Assembly: GCF_003570725.1 (NCBI RefSeq)
Contig: NZ_QWVS01000052.1
Coordinates: 1 to 64,000, forward strand
DNA length: 64,000 nt
Direction of reading: 5' to 3'
Origin: Peribacillus asahii
GTDB taxonomy: Bacteria; Bacillota; Bacilli; Bacillales; DSM-1321
The notes under the pieces are model-generated. The model made no database searches, was not told where the DNA came from, and was given only the letters and a program-made list of their open reading frames with translations. Made by a program: the position numbers and the translations under genes. This document shows positions 41,246 through 49,252 of this stretch, in pieces (the first letter of the stretch is position 1; every line of letters starts with the position of its first letter).

Positions 41246-41340
41246 AGTGAAACTTCCATTAGTGAGGGCCCCTCATTCCCCACCTTTCTTCTTTGGTTCC
41301 TCATCATAAGCTTGAGGTCGGGGTATTACTGCCCGTTAAG
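41241..41340 (-). repeat. dispersed structured repeat, copy B
   Basis: The reverse complement runs from CTTAACGGGC to AGTTTCACTTTATC and aligns with copy A (23761-23856) with few gaps. It starts inside the yrkH stop codon. A second hairpin TGAGGG/CCCTCA is seen near its 3' part. Only the last 20 bases of the same repeat (ATAAAGTGAAA-type) also occur after the rhodanese gene at 39327-39358. Confidence 0.6.
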
Positions 41341-41362
41341 TGTGGGATAAAAAACAACCTTT

Positions 41363-41430
41363 ATTCTGTAAAGCTTATTGTCGGTTACAGAATCAATTTG
41401 AAAAGGGCCCCTTATTTGGTCCCTTTTCTT
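41363..41430 (+). terminator. leader hairpin and terminator in front of the TSUP gene
   Basis: ATTCTGTAA/TTACAGAAT (41363-41393) is followed by GAAAAGGG/CCCTTTTC (41400-41428) with a UUUUCUU end. The TSUP ribosome site begins at 41431. Any transcript entering the gene must pass this terminator, so attenuation is possible. Confidence 0.55.
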
Positions 41431-41446
41431 AAAGGGAGAGTTTAAA

Positions 41447-42223
41447 ATGGATATAGGATTTATGATTGTTATTTTTCTAATTGGATTTATCGGCTCCTAT
41501 CTTTCGGGGATGATTGGAATCGGCGGGTCCATCATTAAGTATCCGATGCTGCTCTATATTCCGCCTCTATTTGGCATTGCAGCATTTAGCGCCCATGAAG
41601 TATCCGGTATTAGTGCCGTACAAGTATTGTTTGCTACGATTGGCGGTGTTTGGGTTTATCGAAAAGGCGGCTATTTAAATAAAACACTCATTGGCTATAT
41701 GGGAATTAGTATTTTATTAGGAAGCCTCATTGGCAGTTATGGATCACGCTGGATGTCCGAATCGGGGATTAACGTTATTTATGGCATTCTTGCTTTGATT
41801 GCCGCTGTCATGATGTTTATACCGAAGAAGAATATAGACGACCAATCATTTAATCAAGTTACATTTAATAAATGGGTAGCAACAGGATTGGCGTTTATTG
41901 TTGGAATTGGTTCAGGAATTGTTGGTGCGGCAGGTTCTTTCTTACTCGTGCCGATTATGTTGACCGTGTTAAAAATTCCGACAAGGATGACGATTGCTTC
42001 TTCTTTAGCGATTACGTTTATTTCCTCTATTGGCTCAACAGTTGGTAAGGTGTCTACTGGACAAGTAGATTTATACCCAGCTGTTATTATGATTATTGCA
42101 AGTTTAATTGCCTCCCCGCTTGGTGCAAAAGCAGGTAAGAAAATGAATACAAAGGTTTTGCAAGTGCTCCTTGCGTTCTTAATTTCTGCGACAGCAATAA
42201 AAATATGGATTGATATTGTGTGA
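41447..42223 (+). CDS. yrkJ: TSUP family sulfite/sulfur-compound exporter
   Basis: 258 residues, eight predicted membrane helices, TauE/SafE family with the two repeats [20 protein letters not shown] and [20 protein letters not shown]. Family members move sulfite, sulfonates or other sulfur anions across the membrane. Its place at the end of the persulfide operon (as YrkJ in B. subtilis, TauE in S. aureus) suggests export of the sulfite made by the dioxygenase. The ATG has AAAGGGAGAG upstream. No CstR operator was seen directly before it. Confidence 0.9.
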   Translation: MDIGFMIVIFLIGFIGSYLSGMIGIGGSIIKYPMLLYIPPLFGIAAFSAHEVSGISAVQVLFATIGGVWVYRKGGYLNKTLIGYMGISILLGSLIGSYGSRWMSESGINVIYGILALIAAVMMFIPKKNIDDQSFNQVTFNKWVATGLAFIVGIGSGIVGAAGSFLLVPIMLTVLKIPTRMTIASSLAITFISSIGSTVGKVSTGQVDLYPAVIMIIASLIASPLGAKAGKKMNTKVLQVLLAFLISATAIKIWIDIV

Positions 42224-42259
42224 GCAATAATGGAGTCACTTGATTTTTTGCCGTTATAG

Positions 42260-42303
42260 AAAGAGGCTTTCCATAGTTTTTGGATGGGTCTCTTGTTTTT
42301 TTT
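42260..42303 (+). terminator. terminator of the sulfur operon
   Basis: AAGAGGCTTTCCA pairs imperfectly with TGGATGGGTCTCTT, then T8. Confidence 0.65.
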
Positions 42304-42405
42304 AGTGAAATGGTCCTTATGAAACGACGTTTAATTCTTTTTTTAATAAGAAATGAATGTTATCCTTAACAGAAGAAGATAAAACTTGTTTGTGAGGATT
42401 TAACT

Positions 42406-43854
42406 ATGTCAATTACATCGATTTTCCTTATTTTAATTCTCATTTTAAATCTTTTATTTGCGACGATTGTTATTTTTATTGAAAGAAGAGAGCCGAGTAC
42501 AACATGGGCTTGGTTATTAGTGTTATATTTTTTACCTGTTGCTGGCTTTGTTCTTTACCTTTTATTTGGACGCACATTACGCCGCTCCCATTTATTTTAT
42601 TGGGAGGATAAGAAGAAAATTGGAATTGAAAAGATTTTAGATCGACAGTTAACAGGCTTAACAAATAACCAATTTTTATTTAGGAATGATTCCACTAGAG
42701 ACTATCGCGATTTAATTTATATGCATTTATGGACAAATGATGCCGTGTTAACGGAAGATAATGAAGTTTCGATTTTTACGGATGGTAAGCAAAAGTTCGA
42801 GCAATTGTTTAAAGATATTGAGCAAGCGAAAAATCATATACATATTCAGTATTATATTATTCAAAATGATTCTTTAGGGAAGCGATTTATTGAAGCGTTA
42901 ACAGCTAAGGTTAGAGAAGGGGTTAAAGTTCGCGTATTATATGATGATTTAGGATCGCGAACGTTGAAGAAGAAGTTTTTTAAAGAGTTCCGCGAAGCCG
43001 GTGGACGTGTGGAAGTGTTCTTTCCGTCTAAAGTAAAGTTTTTTAATCCGCGTCTTAATTTCCGTAATCACCGGAAATTAGTCATTATCGATGGGGAAAT
43101 TGGCTATGTTGGAGGCTTTAATGTAGGGGATGAGTATTTAGGATTAGTTCAAAAATTCGGCTATTGGCGTGATACCCATTTACGGATAGAGGGTTCAGCG
43201 GTATATGCGATTCAAACTCGGTTTATTCTCGATTGGAATCAAGCGTCTAAACATCATGATATTGTGTATCAACCAAATTATTTTCCTGTGCTTGAACCAA
43301 ATGGCTCTATTGGTTTACAAATTGTCACAAGCGGCCCAGACTCAGAATGGGAACAAATTAAAAATGGGTATATTAAATTAATTACATCAGCGAAAAAGTC
43401 GATTTTGATTCAAACACCATATTTTATTCCGGATTCCAGCTTGTTAGATGCACTAAGAATTGCGAGCCTTTCGGGAATTAGCGTGAAGCTTATGATTCCG
43501 AATAAGCCAGACCATGTGTTTGTGTACTGGGCGACGACGTATTATGCAGGGGAGTTATTAAAGACTGGAGCACAAGTATATATTTATGATAACGGTTTTA
43601 TTCATGCCAAAATGATTGTAGTAGATGAAGAGGTTTCATCGGTTGGCACAGCCAATATTGATGTAAGAAGCTTTAAATTGAATTTTGAAGTCAATGCCTT
43701 CATTTATGATGAAAGTATTGCCCAGACGCTGACAGCTGTTTTTTACAAAGATATCGAGGTGTCCACAGAATTAACGAGGGAATTGTATGAAAAACGTTCT
43801 AGAAAGATACGTATGAAGGAATCATTATCGAGATTATTATCACCAATATTATAA
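42406..43854 (+). CDS. cls: cardiolipin synthase
   Basis: 482 residues of the phospholipase D superfamily. Two N-terminal membrane helices (about 5-25 and 37-57) are followed by two HKD motifs: NHRKLVIIDGEIGYVGGFN near residue 222 and IHAKMIVVDEEVSSVGTAN near residue 402. It joins two phosphatidylglycerols to cardiolipin at the membrane. AGGAT-type ribosome site before the ATG. Single gene with its own terminator; which of the several Bacillus paralogues (ClsA, YwjE, YwiE) it matches is open. Confidence 0.93.
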   Translation: MSITSIFLILILILNLLFATIVIFIERREPSTTWAWLLVLYFLPVAGFVLYLLFGRTLRRSHLFYWEDKKKIGIEKILDRQLTGLTNNQFLFRNDSTRDYRDLIYMHLWTNDAVLTEDNEVSIFTDGKQKFEQLFKDIEQAKNHIHIQYYIIQNDSLGKRFIEALTAKVREGVKVRVLYDDLGSRTLKKKFFKEFREAGGRVEVFFPSKVKFFNPRLNFRNHRKLVIIDGEIGYVGGFNVGDEYLGLVQKFGYWRDTHLRIEGSAVYAIQTRFILDWNQASKHHDIVYQPNYFPVLEPNGSIGLQIVTSGPDSEWEQIKNGYIKLITSAKKSILIQTPYFIPDSSLLDALRIASLSGISVKLMIPNKPDHVFVYWATTYYAGELLKTGAQVYIYDNGFIHAKMIVVDEEVSSVGTANIDVRSFKLNFEVNAFIYDESIAQTLTAVFYKDIEVSTELTRELYEKRSRKIRMKESLSRLLSPIL

Positions 43855-43860
43855 GGATGA

Positions 43861-43897
43861 AAAAAAGCAGTCAGATTAAACATTTGGCTGCTTTTTT
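43861..43897 (+). terminator. terminator of cls
   Basis: AAAAAAGCAG/CTGCTTTTTT stem extended by TCA/TGG pairs. Confidence 0.85.
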
Positions 43898-44100
43898 AGA
43901 TTCTTTGCAAACTTAGTTGGCAAAAAATTAATTGGTAGATGTTTTGGCAGTACAGATTAATAAGAATAGATCCAAAGAGGATTTATACCTTTGTTCATTG
44001 AATATTTAAAATGAAGTTCGTAAATTTACACGATATTCTCCATTATCAATTTAGATGTTCGATTCCAATTGAAGTATACAGGATGGAGTGAATAATAAAC

Positions 44101-44574
44101 ATGCAGCAATATGGAATGTATGCAATTTTACTTGTTATTTTTGGATTGATACTTTGGAGGCGAACAAGAGCGATGGTCCGCCCAATTAAAGGTTCTGGTT
44201 TGCGAATTTTGTTACCGCTGCTCTATATGTCACCTGCCTTTTCTGTAGTGATACAACCTTCCGTACATATGGCTTCAATAGAAATTGTGGTTTCTGTGAT
44301 ATTTGGTATCATCCTATCTGCTCCATTGATTTATACAACTGGTTATGAGATTCGAGAGGATGGGAAAATATATGCAAAAAAGAGCATAGGTTTTGTAATT
44401 GCTTTAATCTCAGTATTTATTAGCCGACGATTAGTTAATTACTTTTTGTCAGACATGGATGTTTTGACATTAAATGCCCTATCCATCATTTCTCTGTTTG
44501 TGTATGTTGGGTTATGGAGAATCATAAGTTATGTGAAATTCAAAAAGGTATATAATACACATGTAGCCACGTAA
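44101..44574 (+). CDS. ccdC: CcdC-like membrane protein (DUF1453)
   Basis: 157 residues, four to five membrane helices. The N-terminal LILWRRTRAMVRPIKGSGLRILLP and the central PLIYTTGYEIREDGKIYAKKSIGFV are CcdC signatures. In B. subtilis ccdC (yneJ) lies beside ccdA and is linked with cytochrome c biogenesis, though it is not essential for it. Here it is alone, with no ccdA or ccdB, so it may be a detached paralogue. The ribosome site (GGATGGAG) is modest. Confidence 0.75.
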   Translation: MQQYGMYAILLVIFGLILWRRTRAMVRPIKGSGLRILLPLLYMSPAFSVVIQPSVHMASIEIVVSVIFGIILSAPLIYTTGYEIREDGKIYAKKSIGFVIALISVFISRRLVNYFLSDMDVLTLNALSIISLFVYVGLWRIISYVKFKKVYNTHVAT

Positions 44575-44641
44575 GTCTTCGGAGTAATAGCTAAATTATA
44601 TTGCTAAAGTTTTGGATAATTAATAAAAGTTTGATATCAAG

Positions 44642-44668
44642 CCCTTTTTAATCGAGAAGGGTTTTTTT
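44642..44668 (+). terminator. terminator of the CcdC gene
   Basis: CCCTTTTT/GAGAAGGG stem with T8. Confidence 0.75.
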
Positions 44669-44774
44669 ATTTAAACCTACGGGCACTTCGAAGTAAGAGC
44701 CAGTGTCCTCTTTCTAAGAGTTTCGTGGAGCGGAGCGAGTAGAAATCAATAACGTTCTATAATATAAAGAAGAA

Positions 44775-44806
44775 AGACTCTGGAGGTTGTCCCATATCCA
44801 GAGTCT
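44775..44806 (-). terminator. terminator of the HU gene
   Basis: AGACTCTGGA/TCCAGAGTCT, 10-bp stem, 12-nt loop, then TTCTTCTTT on the minus strand. Confidence 0.8.
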
Positions 44807-44829
44807 ATTACATTAAATGTATAGTAATT

Positions 44830-45102
44830 TTATTTAACGGCTTCTTTTAATTCCTTACCTGGTTTAAAAGCTGGAACTTTAGAAGCAGCAATGTCTATTT
44901 CTTCACCTGTTTGTGGATTGCGACCTTTTCGAGCTGAACGTTCACGTACTTCAAATGTACCGAATCCAATTAATTGGATTTTTTCATCTTTAGCAAGTGT
45001 GTTAGAAATCGTTTCAAACAATGCATCAACTACTTTTGCGGCATCTTTCTGTGTGATTTCAGCTTGTGCGGATACAGCTTGTACTAATTCGGTTTTATTC
45101 AT
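44830..45102 (-). CDS. hup: HU family DNA-binding protein
   Basis: 90 residues, complete [22 protein letters not shown], the beta-arm block [25 protein letters not shown] and C-terminal [14 protein letters not shown]. It binds and bends DNA without sequence specificity as a dimer and compacts the nucleoid. The neighbours differ from the B. subtilis hbs locus, so this may be a second HU gene. AAAGAGGTG precedes the ATG. Confidence 0.95.
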   Translation of the reverse strand: MNKTELVQAVSAQAEITQKDAAKVVDALFETISNTLAKDEKIQLIGFGTFEVRERSARKGRNPQTGEEIDIAASKVPAFKPGKELKEAVK

Positions 45103-45383
45103 TTTGATACACCTCTTTTTTAGATACTATATGGAAACCAAAATATAACATAAATTTTCTTTGTTTGCCACTTTAAGGTGTTCGTTTTTTCTTTTTTATT
45201 CCTCTTCCCCAAATACTTTTATAAAACTTGTTGAATTTGTTGCTTTTAAATAAAGTTTGATCATTCTTTTATTCATACACTTCGCAATATATAATTTTCT
45301 AAATGTAATATATATATTGCAAAAAGTTAAATAAAGTATATAATAGTGGTAAGTGATGGAATAAAACAGGAGGTTGATACAAA

Positions 45384-45893
45384 ATGAATCTATTTAAACG
45401 AACGAAAAAAACAACGGATGAAAGAATTGAAAATGTTGGAAATAAAATTTATAGAGAAATGTATCATGTTATTATGGCGATTTGCTTAATCAGTTTTGTC
45501 GTGAAAATGTATAAGTATGGTGCAGGCATTGAAGAGGTAGTTCTAGAATTAGTGATTTTGATTGGCGGAGGAGTATACTTTTTAGCTCGTTCTATTTTCT
45601 TAGGAGTATTCTGGGATGAAGTCGAAATGCATGATCGTACTAGCAAAACATCTATGAGTATGAAGACTATTTTTAGTAGTATTGGTTTAGCGTTTATTAT
45701 AGCTGTAGTGATGGGCATAAATAGTGCTGTATCCTATGCAGATAGCAGTTCTCAAGGTTTATGGTATTTTACATTAGTATCATTTGTTTCCGTTATAATC
45801 TATTTGCCTATTTTACTGCTCTTGTTTGGCGGTATATACTTGCTGGCCAAGAAAGTTAGTATGAGAAATCAAGAAGATGATAAAGAGTTGTAG
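45384..45893 (+). CDS. four-helix membrane protein paired with an XRE regulator
   Basis: 169 residues. A Lys/Arg-rich N-terminal segment (LFKRTKKTTDERIENVGNKIYREMY) is followed by two hydrophobic helices (about 28-70), a polar loop and two more (about 95-155). It resembles the DUF6773-type proteins encoded together with small XRE regulators in Bacilli. Function unknown. AGGAGG precedes ATG 45384. The next gene starts 10 bp after its stop. Confidence 0.7.
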   Translation: MNLFKRTKKTTDERIENVGNKIYREMYHVIMAICLISFVVKMYKYGAGIEEVVLELVILIGGGVYFLARSIFLGVFWDEVEMHDRTSKTSMSMKTIFSSIGLAFIIAVVMGINSAVSYADSSSQGLWYFTLVSFVSVIIYLPILLLLFGGIYLLAKKVSMRNQEDDKEL

Positions 45894-45903
45894 GTGAAGT
45901 CTT

Positions 45904-46107
45904 TTGAAAAATATGAAATTGAAGCTTGCGAGAGTAGAGAAGGACTTGTCGCAAGAAGAGCTAGCCAAGATTGTTGGTGTTTCTAGACAAACAATTGGAT
46001 TGATTGAATCGGGAAAGTATAATCCCTCATTAAGTTTGTGCATTAATATTTGCAAAGCATTATCTCGTACGTTAAATGATTTATTTTGGGAAGAAGAAGA
46101 AAAGTGA
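45904..46107 (+). CDS. small XRE-family transcriptional regulator
   Basis: 67 residues from TTG 45904 (ATG 45913 is an alternative). It is almost entirely one helix-turn-helix: KLARVEKDLSQEELAKIVGVSRQTIGLIESGKYNPSLSL. This YozG/YdzF-like minimal regulator type is typically encoded with a small membrane protein, as here, and controls that pair. Confidence 0.9.
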   Translation: MKNMKLKLARVEKDLSQEELAKIVGVSRQTIGLIESGKYNPSLSLCINICKALSRTLNDLFWEEEEK

Positions 46108-46172
46108 AAGGTTTACTACCTCATCATTTCATGGAGCTAGAGCAGGCAGGAGACAGGAATTGTTCCGCTGGC

Positions 46173-46266
46173 TAGATGGGATAATGTCAGAAAAATCAAT
46201 TTGGACTTATATATTTTTTGTCCAAAATAAAGGGAAGCCATATGGTAACAACATTTATCCCATCTA
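46173..46266. repeat. palindromic element with 12-bp inverted ends
   Basis: TAGATGGGATAA (46173-46184) is repeated inverted at 46255-46266. Inside it, TTTGGAC/GTCCAAA (46200-46206 with 46220-46226) forms a second hairpin. No ORF. It may be a small MITE-like element or a structured RNA in the leader of the next gene. Confidence 0.5.
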
Positions 46267-46325
46267 TTTCTTGTAAAAATAACAGCCTTTTTCCTATATA
46301 ATCTATTAGGAAGGAGGCGTGATTA

Positions 46326-47177
46326 TTGAAAATATTATTGATGTTTGCTTTAATGATTATTCTTTATTGTTTCATTAAAAAAGCATATAAAAACACGAAA
46401 GATATCGTGATAAATAAATTGAAAATCAATGCACAATCATCCAATCAACACCATCCAAAATTAAATATTCTGCAGCTTTCTGATTTGCATCTCGAAAATA
46501 TATCAATTTCCCCTAATGAATTGTATGAGAAGTTAAAAGACGAACCGATTGATTTAATTGCACTCACTGGAGATTTTCTCGATCGCAAACGTACAATCCC
46601 CAAGCTTATTCCGTATTTAAAAACAATAAACCAATTACAGCCAAAGTATGGCATTTATGCTGTCTTAGGCAACCATGATTATGTATTACGCTCCAAAAAT
46701 TTAAAGGTATTAATTGAAACACTTGAAAAATATAACTGTAAGGTTTTACAAAACGAAACGGATATCATTTCGGTCCAAGGTACACGAGTCAATATTATTG
46801 GTATCGATGACTTTAGTACAAAACGAAGCAACATTGAAGCCGCTTATAAAGGAATTACATTTGGAACAAACTTAGTATTAACTCATGATCCAAATATTGT
46901 TTTGAATATGAAGAACTATCATTTTGATTATTTGCTTGCCGGTCATTTTCATGGTGGACAAATTTGCTATCCAAAAGCGTATCACCTTGTAAAAATGGGG
47001 AAACTGGCACGAATGAATATTATTAAAGGATTTCATATGCGGGATGGAAAGCCATTCTATATCAGTGAAGGACTTGGTCAAACAGGTGTTAATATCCGTG
47101 TAGGAAGCCGACCTGAAATGACTCTTCATGAACTAACATTGGAAATTGCTAATAGAGAAGTAGTGAAAGTCATATAA
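46326..47177 (+). CDS. metallophosphoesterase with N-terminal membrane anchor
   Basis: 283 residues from TTG 46326 (AAGGAGG upstream). A hydrophobic N terminus (about 1-16) is followed by a calcineurin-like domain with all metal motifs: LQLSDLHLE, ALTGDFLDRKR, VLGNHDYV, VLTHDPNI and LAGHFHGGQICYP. Similar to YkuE/YpbG-type phosphoesterases acting on membrane lipids or nucleotides at the envelope. Its substrate is not deducible. Confidence 0.88.
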   Translation: MKILLMFALMIILYCFIKKAYKNTKDIVINKLKINAQSSNQHHPKLNILQLSDLHLENISISPNELYEKLKDEPIDLIALTGDFLDRKRTIPKLIPYLKTINQLQPKYGIYAVLGNHDYVLRSKNLKVLIETLEKYNCKVLQNETDIISVQGTRVNIIGIDDFSTKRSNIEAAYKGITFGTNLVLTHDPNIVLNMKNYHFDYLLAGHFHGGQICYPKAYHLVKMGKLARMNIIKGFHMRDGKPFYISEGLGQTGVNIRVGSRPEMTLHELTLEIANREVVKVI

Positions 47178-47179
47178 GG

Positions 47180-47212
47180 AAAAAAGCTGTTATTTATTAA
47201 CGGCTTTTTTTC
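47180..47212 (+). terminator. terminator of the phosphoesterase gene
   Basis: AAAAAAGC(T)GTTA/TAAC(G)GCTTTTTT stem. Confidence 0.85.
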
Positions 47213-47220
47213 TTATTGGC

Positions 47221-47322
47221 TGTGTTAAACCCTATTGTTTGTTGATTAAACGATTTTTGGCTCATTTTAGCTCAGGCTCCACGAAATGACCCAAAAATCA
47301 ACAGTATCATAATAACATAGCT
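47221..47322. repeat. degenerate inverted-repeat element (MITE-like)
   Basis: Outer ends TTAAAC..TGTTGATT and AATCAACAGTAT..TAACA match the ends of short inverted repeats common in Bacillus genomes. Inside, GATTTTTGGCTCATTT (47252-47267) pairs with 47284-47299 at 15 of 16 positions around a 16-nt loop. The rest of the 47323-47773 gap holds no ORF. Confidence 0.5.
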
Positions 47323-47551
47323 TTTTTTAATGAAAAAGCTCAGAAGAAGATGATTCAGCTTTTACTAGAATGTCTGTAGATACTTGATAATTTCTTCGCG
47401 GTATAGAAGAAACTCTATTTAAAAATGTCCCACAAAATCGTAAATAAATTCGGAATTTTCGGTTGCGCTATAGGAATCCTCTTTTTCTTCTCCCATTCTT
47501 CTTTATCTACTGATTACTTACTTTTTACAAAAAAATGATTTTCTTTACTTA

Positions 47552-47571
47552 GTTAATATTGAGTTAACATT
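47552..47571 (+). promoter_or_regulatory. possible response-regulator direct repeat
   Basis: GTTAATATT at 47552 and GTTAACATT at 47563 are direct repeats 11 bp apart, the spacing used by OmpR/PhoB-type regulators. They lie about 200 bp before the VTC gene, whose cluster encodes such a regulator. Confidence 0.35.
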
Positions 47572-47773
47572 ACTAGTCTATCTTATATGTATCAAGTTTC
47601 TGTTAAATAAAATCAGTTGAGGAAAATTCCCCCTCAAAAGATTAGTTTTCTTCAGACAAACTCTTTAAAACGCTAGGCAGCTATCCTTATGTAAGTTGTT
47701 ATGATTCATTAGGTCGTCATAGCAATAAAACGACAAACCTATGAAATTTATTTAAGAAAGGAGAACCATTTAT

Positions 47774-48475
47774 ATGCCGATTCACACTTCATTTAATCCA
47801 AACGGTCGACAAGAGTTAAAGTATGGGATTTCTTATATTGATTACATGCTGTTAAAGAATAAGCTAAGGCATGTAATGAAACTCGACCCTAACGCTGGTC
47901 CAAAAGGTAAATATCTCATTCGATCTTGCTATTTTGACAATATTAATAACAAAGTTTTGAATGAGAAAAAAGAGGGCTACCTGAATCGCGATAAATACCG
48001 TGTTCGTATTTATGGAAAAAGTGCAGAGGTTGTAAACTTAGAGAGAAAAAGCAAAAGAAATAACTTGACATTTAAGTCGAAATGCAAAACTTCGAGAGAA
48101 GAATTTGAAAAGATTCGTGTTGGCGATATTGATTGGATGAAGGGTGATGACCGTGAGCTAATGCGTGATTTATATATCGAAATGATGCAATATCAGCTGA
48201 AGCCAATGACAGTGGTTGATTATGAACGTGAAGCCTACATTTATTTATATGGTAATGTTCGTGTAACTTTTGACAGCAAAGTGCAGTCTAGCCTTAGGAA
48301 TACTGATATGTTCAATAAACATCTGCCAATGGTAGATGTACTCGAGCCAACCGAATTCATTCTTGAGGTTAAATATGACGGGTATTTGCCAGAAATCATA
48401 CGGTATATGCTGCAAGGCATCAATACTAAGCATGAGGCCTATTCAAAATACCAATTAAGTCGAATGTACGTTTAA
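47774..48475 (+). CDS. VTC-domain polyphosphate polymerase
   Basis: 233 residues, one VTC domain of the CYTH-like (triphosphate tunnel) fold. The charged tunnel motifs are visible: RQELKYGISYID, RSCYFDNINNKVLNEK, DKYRVRIYG, VNLERKSKRN, DYEREAYIY, VRVTFDSKV and FILEVKYDGYLP. The eukaryotic VTC4 domain makes polyphosphate from ATP. Bacterial single-domain forms are annotated as polyphosphate polymerases, mostly by homology. It lies directly before a DUF4956 membrane protein, which could provide the membrane part that VTC complexes need. AAAGGAG precedes the ATG. Confidence 0.87.
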   Translation: MPIHTSFNPNGRQELKYGISYIDYMLLKNKLRHVMKLDPNAGPKGKYLIRSCYFDNINNKVLNEKKEGYLNRDKYRVRIYGKSAEVVNLERKSKRNNLTFKSKCKTSREEFEKIRVGDIDWMKGDDRELMRDLYIEMMQYQLKPMTVVDYEREAYIYLYGNVRVTFDSKVQSSLRNTDMFNKHLPMVDVLEPTEFILEVKYDGYLPEIIRYMLQGINTKHEAYSKYQLSRMYV

Positions 48476-48501
48476 TTTAGGATTTAATTAGAAGGAGTGA
48501 C

Positions 48502-49194
48502 ATGATGGATAAAAATACAATGAATTTCAATGATATTTTCAAATCAAGCTTCATAGAAAAAACAACTTCATTTTCACTGACAGATTCTTTGCTAGGATTA
48601 CTATCTGCTTTTTTACTTGGCTTATTTGTTTATGCCGTTTACAAAAAGACATTTAACGGAGTCATTTACTCACATTCATTTAATATTTCACTTATGATCA
48701 TGACAATGGCAACTGCTTTGGTCATAATGGGGATTAGCTCAAATGTTTTATTATCTTTAGGTATGGTTGGTGCATTATCAATTGTTCGCTTTCGTACACC
48801 AATTAAAGACCCGATGGATTTAGTCTATTTATTCTGGTCCATTATAGTTGGTATATTGTGTGGAGCCGGATTCATTTTATTAGCTGTAATAGGATCCATT
48901 GTTATAGGGATAGTATTAATTGTGTTCGCAAACAAAATTACGGTTCAAAATCCCTATCTAGTTGTCGTAAAGTTTGACTCAGAAGCAACAGGCCAGGAAA
49001 TTGAAACGATTTTAAAAGAGAAAACTAAAAAATTTAGTTTAAAGTCAAAATCTATAATGATGACGAGTGAAACCGAAGCCACATATGAAGTACGCGTAAA
49101 AGAAAATGATTCACAGATTGTAAATAGTATTGCCAAGGTGAAAGGCGTAGCCTCTGCTGTCATGCTAAGTTATGATGGTAACTTTACAGCGTAA
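48502..49194 (+). CDS. DUF4956 membrane protein
   Basis: 230 residues: four membrane helices (about 30-50, 60-80, 85-105, 112-140) and a C-terminal cytosolic ferredoxin-like domain. The block SIVRFRTPIKDPMDLVYLFWSI (in two pieces LSIVRFRTPIKDPM and DLVYLFWSIIVG) is the DUF4956 hallmark. No biochemical function is established for the family; it recurs next to VTC polymerases and CotH proteins in Firmicutes. It starts 26 bp after the VTC gene. Confidence 0.85.
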   Translation: MMDKNTMNFNDIFKSSFIEKTTSFSLTDSLLGLLSAFLLGLFVYAVYKKTFNGVIYSHSFNISLMIMTMATALVIMGISSNVLLSLGMVGALSIVRFRTPIKDPMDLVYLFWSIIVGILCGAGFILLAVIGSIVIGIVLIVFANKITVQNPYLVVVKFDSEATGQEIETILKEKTKKFSLKSKSIMMTSETEATYEVRVKENDSQIVNSIAKVKGVASAVMLSYDGNFTA

Positions 49195-49204
49195 CGTAGT
49201 CTTT

Positions 49205-49236
49205 AGGAAATCTGTTTCGGCAGGTTTCCTATTTTT
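49205..49236 (+). terminator. internal terminator or attenuator before cotH-like gene
   Basis: AGGAAATCTG/CAGGTTTCCT (10 bp, one G-U), loop TTTCGG, then ATTTTT. It lies between the DUF4956 gene and the CotH-like gene, 16 bp before the latter's start, so it probably lowers downstream expression. Confidence 0.65.
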
Positions 49237-49252
49237 AAAAGGAGTGCAATAG

